Source: JALYSX01 sp036510515
GTDB taxonomy: Bacteria; Vulcanimicrobiota; Vulcanimicrobiia; Vulcanimicrobiales; Vulcanimicrobiaceae
Length of the DNA stretch: 29,588 nt
Assembly (NCBI GenBank): GCA_036510515.1
Contig: DATCDS010000099.1
Location: 1-29,588, forward strand
Direction of reading: 5' to 3'
Part shown: positions 23,098 through 29,588 of the stretch, piece after piece
Layout of the letters: every line of letters starts with the position of its first letter
Position numbering within the stretch: position 1 is the stretch's first letter
The notes under the pieces: generated by a model
The model's database searches: none
Seen by the model: only the letters and a program-made list of their open reading frames with translations
Told to the model about the DNA's origin: nothing
Made by a program: the position numbers and the translations under genes

Positions 23098-23622
23098 CTA
23101 GCGTGCGTGCGCGAGCACGGGCGCGAGTCGATCGTCGTGTTCGCCGATGTTGGCGTAAGCCAGGGCGATCGCCAGGGCGTCCGAGACGTCGTTGGGGGAC
23201 GGCGAGCGGCGCAGTCCCAGCATTTGCATGACCATTCGATTGACCTGCTCTTTGCTCGCGCTGCCCGAGCCGACCAGCGCGCGCTTGACGCGCGAATGCC
23301 CGAGGGTCTTAATCGGTACGCCGCGCTGCGCGCCGGCCAAACATAAGACGCCGCGCGCGTGGCCCATGAGGATCGCCGTCAGTGGATTCTTGTAGGACGT
23401 ATAGAGTTCTTCGATCACCACCACGTCTGGGCGGCTGCTCTCCATCACCTCGACGATGCCGTCGTGCAGTTGACGCAGACGCCGCTCCAGGGGCGTGCCG
23501 ACGGTCGGGGCGACGACGCCGGCTTCGATCAACGCGACGCGCGCGCCGTCGCATTGGATCACGCCGTAGCCGGTGACGCGCAGGGCCGGATCGATTCCCA
23601 TCACGCGCAGCGGAACGCTCAC
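23098..23622 (-). CDS. ruvC: Crossover junction endodeoxyribonuclease RuvC
   Basis: A 174-residue Holliday junction resolvase. The four catalytic acids are present: Asp11 (MGIDPALRVTGYG), Glu71 (VVVIEELY), Asp145 and Asp148 (NDVSDALAIALAY). GTG 23622 overlaps the PASTA kinase stop as GTGA, so it is translationally coupled to the kinase. The order ruvC-ruvA-ruvB is a common bacterial arrangement. Confidence 0.96.
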   Translation of the reverse strand: MSVPLRVMGIDPALRVTGYGVIQCDGARVALIEAGVVAPTVGTPLERRLRQLHDGIVEVMESSRPDVVVIEELYTSYKNPLTAILMGHARGVLCLAGAQRGVPIKTLGHSRVKRALVGSGSASKEQVNRMVMQMLGLRRSPSPNDVSDALAIALAYANIGEHDDRLAPVLAHAR

Positions 23623-25688
23623 TGTCCGCTGCCGTTGACGACGAGCGTGACGGACGTCCCGGGCTGCAGCGTCGTTCCCGCCATCGGATCGGTACGTGCG
23701 ACGTTGCCGTTGGAGCCTTCGATCGTCGTGTACGTAATCTGCGGATCGGGGTAGCCATCGGCCGCCAAGGTCATGCGCGCCTGATCGATGGACTCGCCGA
23801 CGGTGTCGGGGACCTCGCCCGAAACGGCCAGCGTCAACGCGGGGCTGTCACCATCCACGACCTGCGCGACGACCGTTCCGTGGCCCGTCGACTGTATGCG
23901 ATAGTTCCATTGCACCGTGGCGTGAACGGCCGCGATAGCCGCCAGCGCGTCGGCGTAGCTCTCCCCGGTGAGGTCCGGCAGGCTATTCGCCGCGGCCGCC
24001 GGCGTGCTTTGCGCGCTCACCGCAGGCTGCCCGCTGGAAACCACGACCGCGACCGTGGGCGGCGCCTTGGGGTCGATCAACGTTCCGGCCGGCGTGTCCT
24101 GCGAGCCGATCGTTCCCGCGGGCACGCCGGCAAACGACGCGCTTTGCGAAGCGTCCAAGGTAAAACCGTCTTTGCCTGCGAGGGCTTGCGCCGCGGCGAC
24201 CGTGAGACCGACGAGCTTGGGCAACGCGATCTGCGCGGGGCCGAGCGAAACGTCGAGCAAGACCGTCGATCCTTGACGAACGTTCGAGCGCGCTTTTGGT
24301 TTTTGGGAGATCACCGTATTCTTGCTCAACGCGTTATGGACGTATTTGACTTTGACCACGAACTTGTCGCCGGTCAGGACGGCTTGCGCGTCCGTGAACG
24401 TGAAGCCGGTAACGTCGCGCAAGCCGACGACCGGCAAACCGTTGCTCACGAACAGCTCGACGGTCGACCCGGGATCGACTGCGATTCCCACCGCGGGGTT
24501 CTGCGAGATCACGCGGTGCGCGGGGATCGTGTCGCTGGCGGTAAAAACGATCTTGTGCAGCAGTCCGGCGTTGTCGAGGGCGCGCACGGCATCGGTGTCG
24601 GTTTGATTCCGATAATCGGACAGCGCAACGGTCGGCCCGAAGTGCGCAAGCGCGCGCCCGAAGAGCAGATATCCGCCGACCGTGGCGATCAGCAGCAGCG
24701 CGACGACGGCGGCAACGGCGCCCGAGCCGACGCGCCGGCGCGGCCGGTCCTCGACCTCGGCATACGAGCGATCCGGCTGTGGCGAGCGACGCGGCGGCGG
24801 CGTTACCGCGGCAAAGCGCTGCGTCGGTGCGTCGTCGGCGATCGACCACGCGGCGACGGACGGCCGCTCGCGGGCCTCGCGCAGCGCGGAGCCGACCTCT
24901 GCGGCCGATTGGAAGCGGTGCTCGGGTTGTTTTTGCAGCAGTTTGTTGACGATGGCCGCGAGCGCCGGGCTGACGCCCAGCGCGGACGTATCGATGCTGG
25001 GTACCGGATCGCTGATGTGCTTGAGGGCGACGGTCACCGGCGACTCGCCGGTGAACGGCAGTTGACCGGTGAGCATCTGGTAGAGCACGACGCCGACGCT
25101 GTAGAGGTCGGAGCTCTCGTGCAGTTCGTGGCTTTGCGCCTGCTCGGGCGAGATGTAGTAGACGCTGCCCATCACCAGGCCGGGCTTGGTCAACGCCATC
25201 GTTTGTGTCGAAACCGCGCGAGCGATGCCGAAGTCGGAGAGCTTGACGACGTCGTCTTTGGTTACCAAGATGTTGGCCGGCTTGACGTCGCGATGCAGCA
25301 AACCCTGACGATGGGCGTAGGCCAGGCCGTTGCAGATCTGCGCGGCGTAGTCGATGGCCACGGGCTCGGGCAACCGGCCGTCCGCCCCGATGATCTCGGC
25401 CAACGACGGGCCGTCGATCAGTTCCATTACGATGTAGTAGAGATTGTCCTCGCGGCCGACGTCGTAGGTATTGACGATATTGGGGTGCGAGAGACGCGCG
25501 GCCGATTCGGCTTCTTGATAGAAGCGTCGAACGAACTCTTCGTCGGCGGCGTACTGTTCGCGCAGAACCTTCACCGCGACGCGCCGCCGCAAAACCGAAT
25601 CGGTTCCACAGTAGACCGTCGCCATGCCGCCTTCGCCCAGCTTCTTTTCCAGGCGATAGCGGCCGTTAAATACTTGCTCTTCGATCAC
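23619..25688 (-). CDS. PknB-type Ser/Thr kinase with PASTA repeats
   Basis: A 689-residue membrane kinase. The cytosolic kinase domain (about residues 10-270) has the glycine loop GEGGMATVY (18-26), Lys40, Glu59, HRDVKPANIL with Asp134, and DFG (Asp152). A linker rich in Pro and Arg leads to one transmembrane helix (about 322-344). About five PASTA-like repeats follow outside (about 350-420, 421-487, 488-556, 570-627 and 628-689). PASTA domains sense peptidoglycan fragments or lipid II and regulate wall synthesis and division. The start is GTG 25688, overlapping the PBP stop as GTGA; a longer frame upstream is a shadow of the PBP gene. No partner phosphatase (PstP) is in the window. Confidence 0.93.
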   Translation of the reverse strand: MIEEQVFNGRYRLEKKLGEGGMATVYCGTDSVLRRRVAVKVLREQYAADEEFVRRFYQEAESAARLSHPNIVNTYDVGREDNLYYIVMELIDGPSLAEIIGADGRLPEPVAIDYAAQICNGLAYAHRQGLLHRDVKPANILVTKDDVVKLSDFGIARAVSTQTMALTKPGLVMGSVYYISPEQAQSHELHESSDLYSVGVVLYQMLTGQLPFTGESPVTVALKHISDPVPSIDTSALGVSPALAAIVNKLLQKQPEHRFQSAAEVGSALREARERPSVAAWSIADDAPTQRFAAVTPPPRRSPQPDRSYAEVEDRPRRRVGSGAVAAVVALLLIATVGGYLLFGRALAHFGPTVALSDYRNQTDTDAVRALDNAGLLHKIVFTASDTIPAHRVISQNPAVGIAVDPGSTVELFVSNGLPVVGLRDVTGFTFTDAQAVLTGDKFVVKVKYVHNALSKNTVISQKPKARSNVRQGSTVLLDVSLGPAQIALPKLVGLTVAAAQALAGKDGFTLDASQSASFAGVPAGTIGSQDTPAGTLIDPKAPPTVAVVVSSGQPAVSAQSTPAAAANSLPDLTGESYADALAAIAAVHATVQWNYRIQSTGHGTVVAQVVDGDSPALTLAVSGEVPDTVGESIDQARMTLAADGYPDPQITYTTIEGSNGNVARTDPMAGTTLQPGTSVTLVVNGSGQ

Positions 25689-27091
25689 GTTCCCACGTTC
25701 TGCAGCGCCGTTTTCAAGACATCGCGCGCGATCGGCGCGGCCACCGCGGCCCCGTATCCGGCGTTTTCCACCACGATAGCCACGGCCACTCGCGGTGCGT
25801 CGGCCGGTGCGAAGCACACGAACCACGAGTGCGCCGCCCCCAGCGGGTTGGTCGCCGTCCCGGTTTTCCCGGCGACGACGACGCCGTCGAGTTGTGCCGG
25901 CGTTCCGGTGCCGTGCGCGACGACGGCGATCATCATCTTCTTCACCTCGGCCGCGGTATCCGCCGATATCGGCTGGGTGAGCGTGCTGGGTTCGAAGACC
26001 GACGACACGGTGCCCGAGCGCACGATGCGGCGCTCGATGAAGGGCCGCGGCTCGTTTCCTCCGCCGGCGATGGTGGCGTCGATGAGCGCCATCTGCAGGG
26101 GCGTCATCAGCAGGGCGCCCTGCCCGAAGCCCATCTGCGCGAGCTCGCCCGGCGTCAGGCCGTCGCGAACCGGTATGCGCGCGCGCGATGCGGGGATCTG
26201 AAAGTCCAAGGAATCGCCGATTCCCCAGCGATCGAGATATTGATAGAACGTGTCGAGGCCGACGCGCAGGGCGATCTGCGCGAAGTCGACGTTGCTGGAG
26301 AGCGCGAACGCGGTGGTCAGGTCGGCGTTGCCCGTGTACTCGTCTTCGTCGTTATGCAAACGAAAGTTACCCACGTCGAGGTAGCCCGGGTCGTTGAAGC
26401 GCGAATCCATCTGCACGGTCTGGGAATCCAGCGCCGCCGACGCCGTGAAGATCTTAAACGTCGACCCGGGTGGATAGAGGCCATCCAACGCGCGGTCCAG
26501 CAACGGGCTGGACGAATCTCCCGCCAGCGACGAGAACGTCTGGTCGACGGTGTTGGGGTCGAACGACGGCACCGACGCGATCGCCAGCACTGCGCCCGTT
26601 CGCGGATCTAAGACGACGCCGGCCGCGCGCGCGTGACGATCGAGTTCTGCATAGAGTTCGGCCTGAATCTTGGGCACGATCGTGGTTACGACATCCGCGC
26701 CCCGTATCTCACCGGAGCCGCCGCCCATCGATCCGATCAGCGCCATCACCTGCGCGTACGGATCGCCCGCGGCTTGGGGTGGACTCAAGGCCTGGTCGTA
26801 AGCGTCCTCCAGGCCGCTGGTCCCATAGCGCGTGGAAACGTACCCGATCGTGTGGGCTAAGGAGGCTCCCAGCGGATAGGAGCGCTTGCCGTCGACGGTT
26901 TGCGCGAGGATCGTTCCGTCGGTGGCCAGGATACGTCCGCGGCCGGCGTCGAGCAGCGCGTGACGCGGATTATCGGCGTGCGCGGCGATCGTCGGCGCGG
27001 CAATCAGTTGCACGTATCCCTGCCGAACGGCCAGAATCGCGAACAGCACGACGAACAGACCGGCGATACGCGTCATCGCCCGATCGATCAT
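25685..27091 (-). CDS. Class B penicillin-binding protein (peptidoglycan transpeptidase)
   Basis: A 468-residue protein with an N-terminal membrane anchor (MTRIAGLFVVLFAILAV), a short linker domain and a transpeptidase domain. The active-site motifs are STFK (Ser210, Lys213), SSN (265-267) and KTG (409-411, in VAGKTGTA). The small size and the absence of a large N-terminal pedestal resemble actinobacterial PbpA, which also neighbours a PASTA kinase gene. It cross-links peptidoglycan on the outer face of the inner membrane. ATG 27091 overlaps the preceding stop as ATGA. The RodA/FtsW-type partner usual in such clusters is not present in this window. Confidence 0.92.
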   Translation of the reverse strand: MIDRAMTRIAGLFVVLFAILAVRQGYVQLIAAPTIAAHADNPRHALLDAGRGRILATDGTILAQTVDGKRSYPLGASLAHTIGYVSTRYGTSGLEDAYDQALSPPQAAGDPYAQVMALIGSMGGGSGEIRGADVVTTIVPKIQAELYAELDRHARAAGVVLDPRTGAVLAIASVPSFDPNTVDQTFSSLAGDSSSPLLDRALDGLYPPGSTFKIFTASAALDSQTVQMDSRFNDPGYLDVGNFRLHNDEDEYTGNADLTTAFALSSNVDFAQIALRVGLDTFYQYLDRWGIGDSLDFQIPASRARIPVRDGLTPGELAQMGFGQGALLMTPLQMALIDATIAGGGNEPRPFIERRIVRSGTVSSVFEPSTLTQPISADTAAEVKKMMIAVVAHGTGTPAQLDGVVVAGKTGTATNPLGAAHSWFVCFAPADAPRVAVAIVVENAGYGAAVAAPIARDVLKTALQNVGT

Positions 27092-27813
27092 GCGGGCGCG
27101 CCGGGCGTCGCGCTCTCGCGCAGCACCGTAAAGCCGCCTTCGGTGCGCACGGCCAGATGCGGGGTCGAGGGGTCGGCCTCGAGCAGCAGGTTGATCGCGC
27201 GTTGCCCCACGTCGTCCGAGACGCCGCTGAGCGCGAGCACGGCTTCGACGCCTTCCTCGCGCAGGAGAATCGGCGCCACGTACGCGCACGCCGGCAAGGT
27301 CGCGAAGTACCGCTCCTCGTAGGCACCGTTGTGCCAGGGACCGCGCTTCCCAAACACTTGGGCGTGGTAATCCCACGCACACAATTGCTTTTCTTTCCAA
27401 ACGAAATCGTCGCGCACGCACAGACGGCGGCAGGCGCCGCACTGGACGATCTGGGCGGGCGGAATCATCAGCCCCTCGAGCACGTCTTCGGGCAGATCTT
27501 CAGAGTTGAGCAGCGCGTTTTCGTCCAAGCGTTCGGGCAGGTCGGCGTGCCATTCCACACGAGCCAGCAATTCGATATCCCGAACCGGCGCGACGAACGA
27601 GCGCTCGTCCTCGGGCGGGAACGTCTTGTCGATCCAGTCCATCAACGACGGCAAGGCGACGCCGACGTTCTGCCACCTGTCGCCGACAACGACGCCCAAT
27701 GGCGTCCAGGCGACGGGCAGCAGTCGTGCGGTGAGGCTCCCGCCTTCGGGACGAAACGAGTTAACGAAGGCCAACGTGCTGTTGTTGCCGCCCAAGACGA
27801 AAGCGCCGATCAT
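27088..27813 (-). CDS. Unknown protein with a zinc-ribbon-like Cys cluster
   Basis: A 241-residue protein I do not recognise. It has no signal peptide or membrane helix. The middle carries Cys125, Cys128, Cys132 and Cys145 (QCGACRRLCVRDD and QLCAWDYH), a C-x2-C-x3-C-x12-C set that could bind one zinc or form disulfides. The start (MIGAFVLGGNNSTLAFVNSF) looks like a strand-turn-strand of a compact domain. It lies 10 nt after carB and overlaps the PBP start as ATGA, so it is made along with the wall enzymes. A regulatory or scaffold role in the run is possible but not shown. Confidence 0.7.
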   Translation of the reverse strand: MIGAFVLGGNNSTLAFVNSFRPEGGSLTARLLPVAWTPLGVVVGDRWQNVGVALPSLMDWIDKTFPPEDERSFVAPVRDIELLARVEWHADLPERLDENALLNSEDLPEDVLEGLMIPPAQIVQCGACRRLCVRDDFVWKEKQLCAWDYHAQVFGKRGPWHNGAYEERYFATLPACAYVAPILLREEGVEAVLALSGVSDDVGQRAINLLLEADPSTPHLAVRTEGGFTVLRESATPGAPA

Positions 27814-27823
27814 GTGGGCTTCT

Positions 27824-29588
27824 TTAACGAGGAGGCGGTATCTCCGCCTGGTAGAGCTGCAGGGAACGCGGCGGACCGGCGGATCCGGCCAGCGCCTCGG
27901 CGAGCGCGCGGGCCGTATCCAGACTGGTCAAGCAAGCGATCCCGGCCTCGACCGCGGCGCGCCGGATGCGATAGTTGTCCGTCAACTCCCGCGGCCCCGA
28001 TGCGTCGTTGATCACCAGGTCGACCTCGCGCCGCGCGATCAACTCGAGCGCTGCGGCGCCGCTGGTTTCGATCAAGGTGTGTCCCAAATCTCGATATCGT
28101 GCGAGCACGTCGGCCGCCTGCGCGTCGTCGTCGCCGCGCATGGAAACCAAGATACGTCCGCCCGATCCGGGAAGGCGAACTCCGGCGGCCGTGAATCCCT
28201 TCAACAGCGCGCCCGCGAAGGTCGCATCGATCCCCAGCACCTCGCCGGTCGACTTCATCTCGGGACCCAGGATCGTTTCGACGCCGCGCATTTTCGAAAA
28301 CGAAAAGACCGGGACTTTCACGACCGTGAACGGCACGCGCGGCCGCAGGCCCGTCCCGTATTCCATGTCCGCGAGCCGCTCGCCCAGCGCGATGCGCGTC
28401 GCGGCAGCCACCAAGTTGATGCCCGTGGCCTTTTGGATGATAGGAATCGTGCGGCTGGCGCGCGGATTGGCCTCGATGATGTATGGCGCGCCGTCGTGGA
28501 GGACGAACTGGATATTGATCAGCCCGCGAATCTTTAGCTCGCGCGCGATGGCGGTCGTGACCTCGACGATGCGCGTCTCCATCGCCGGGTCGAGCGAGCG
28601 CGGCGGATAGACGCCGATCGAGTCGCCCGAGTGGATCCCGGCGCGTTCGATATGTTCGAAGATTCCCGGTATCAGGATGTCGGTGCCATCGTAGACCGCG
28701 TCGACTTCGATTTCGAGGCCGGGCAAATACTTATCGACCAACAGGGGGGCGCCGGGTTGAATCGGCGGCGCCGACTCCGCGTACGAGGCCAGCTGGCCTT
28801 CGTTATAGACGATCTCCATACCGCGGCCGCCTAAGACGAACGACGGACGCACCAAGACGGGAAATCCCAGCGTACGCGCGATCTGGCGAGCGTCCCGAAA
28901 ACTCCGAGCCGCTCGTCCTTGCGGCCGCGCGACGCCCAGGCGCTGCAAGGCTGCCTCGAACTGCTCGCGGTCCTCGGCCATATCCAATGACGCGCGATCG
29001 CTGCCGACGATCGGAACGTTGCGCCGGCTCAGTTCCGCAGCGAGATTGATCGCGGTCTGCCCGCCGAATGCAAGCATCACCCCCAGTGCATCGGTCGCGC
29101 GATAGGCGGCTTCGACCTCGTCGGCACCGGGCGGCTCGAAGATCAACGTGTCGGAGACATCGAAATCGGTCGAGACGGTTTCGGGATTGTTGTTGACGAT
29201 GACCGCCGCACGGCCCGCTCCACGCAGCGCCCACGCCGCGTGCACGCAGGAATAGTCGAACTCGATGCCCTGCCCGATCCGAATCGGCCCGCTGCCCACG
29301 ACGACCACGGACTCTTTGTCGCCCGTCCGCATCTCGTCGGCTTCGCCGCGCGATAGGTAGTAGTAGGGAGAGCGCGCGGGAAACTCCGCCGCCGCCGTGT
29401 CGACCATGCGAAACGCCGCCGGCAGGGCGTCGACGGGCGTGCCGCCCAACTGCTCGATCCCCGCGGTCGAGTACCCGCATTCGTAGGCGCGCGCGACGAC
29501 GTCCGCGCCGGAGCGCAGCGCCGCTTCCAACTCCACCAAGTCCGCAAACTCGTCGAGCCAAAAGCGGTCGATCGTCGAGAGCGCGGCG
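27824..29588 (-). CDS. carB: Carbamoyl-phosphate synthase large subunit, C-terminal half; 5' end outside window
   Basis: The frame runs in from the right edge and ends at TAA 27824-27826, giving the last 587 residues of a protein usually about 1070 long. The sequence begins at the oligomerisation region (TIDRFWLDEFADLVELE), continues with the second pre-ATP-grasp and ATP-grasp domains (VVGSGPIRIGQGIEFDYSCV, VLVRPSFVLGGRGMEIVYN in the carbamate-phosphorylating half) and ends with an MGS-like allosteric domain. The enzyme makes carbamoyl phosphate from glutamine-derived ammonia, bicarbonate and ATP for pyrimidine and arginine synthesis. The motifs read normal. It heads the visible part of the minus-strand run, with 10 nt before the next gene. 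Confidence 0.96.
   Translation of the reverse strand, partial: AALSTIDRFWLDEFADLVELEAALRSGADVVARAYECGYSTAGIEQLGGTPVDALPAAFRMVDTAAAEFPARSPYYYLSRGEADEMRTGDKESVVVVGSGPIRIGQGIEFDYSCVHAAWALRGAGRAAVIVNNNPETVSTDFDVSDTLIFEPPGADEVEAAYRATDALGVMLAFGGQTAINLAAELSRRNVPIVGSDRASLDMAEDREQFEAALQRLGVARPQGRAARSFRDARQIARTLGFPVLVRPSFVLGGRGMEIVYNEGQLASYAESAPPIQPGAPLLVDKYLPGLEIEVDAVYDGTDILIPGIFEHIERAGIHSGDSIGVYPPRSLDPAMETRIVEVTTAIARELKIRGLINIQFVLHDGAPYIIEANPRASRTIPIIQKATGINLVAAATRIALGERLADMEYGTGLRPRVPFTVVKVPVFSFSKMRGVETILGPEMKSTGEVLGIDATFAGALLKGFTAAGVRLPGSGGRILVSMRGDDDAQAADVLARYRDLGHTLIETSGAAALELIARREVDLVINDASGPRELTDNYRIRRAAVEAGIACLTSLDTARALAEALAGSAGPPRSLQLYQAEIPPPR

Noticed and set aside
27092..27442. N-terminal extension of the PBP by 117 codons
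   Set aside because: The extra part is Arg-rich shadow sequence of the upstream gene. ATG 27091 gives a normal membrane anchor and an ATGA overlap.
26470..28011. Plus-strand 513-codon open frame
   Set aside because: It is antisense to the PBP, the Cys-cluster protein and the end of carB, all of which have catalytic motifs or tight coupling. Its translation is Arg-rich and without recognisable domains.

Overview
This is a high-GC, tightly packed bacterial chromosome segment with about 26 protein genes and no rRNA, tRNA, CRISPR array or insertion sequence that I can see. The content points to a diderm bacterium outside the Proteobacteria: a Mla/MCE lipid-transport set whose MCE protein ends in an outer-membrane-like beta region, together with an RqcH/NFACT protein, a PASTA-domain Ser/Thr kinase and a SpoIID-like protein. 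Candidatus Eremiobacterota (WPS-2) or a related lineage is my best guess. It is an inference from gene style, not a database match.

Layout. 1-1111 (+): the 3' end of a Xer-type tyrosine recombinase, coupled by ATGA to a DUF4097-type lipoprotein. 1128-4739 (-): a secreted protein of unknown function, a ketopantoate reductase (panE) and a secreted serine hydrolase of the class A beta-lactamase fold. 4918-5196 (+): a DUF4242 small protein. 5241-8682 (+): a threonine operon, thrC-thrB-hom. It is preceded by an extended -10 promoter, a 23-codon Thr-rich leader peptide (8 Thr codons, five consecutive) and an 11-bp intrinsic terminator with a plausible competing antiterminator.

16146-8633 (-): a nine-gene run, lipoprotein-gmk-rpoZ-glmS-rph-orf115-mlaE-mlaF-mlaD, mixing nucleotide and RNA metabolism, amino-sugar synthesis and lipid transport. 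16162-17706 (+): rqcH, starting only 15 nt from the divergent lipoprotein and sharing a CTAG stop overlap with a convergent superoxide dismutase gene (17703-18290, -).

29588-18343 (-): a ten-gene run, carB (5' end outside the window), a zinc-ribbon-like unknown, a class B PBP, a PASTA kinase, ruvC, ruvA, ruvB, a spoIID-like gene, queA and a quinone oxidoreductase. Most junctions overlap or abut, so one long transcript with translational coupling is likely.

The best candidate for something new is the threonine attenuator at 5241-5430, combined with a homoserine dehydrogenase that appears to lack the ACT regulatory domain. Control would then be at transcription rather than through that domain. 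A second is the MCE protein with an inner-membrane anchor, a long helical span and a C-terminal beta region ending in Phe.
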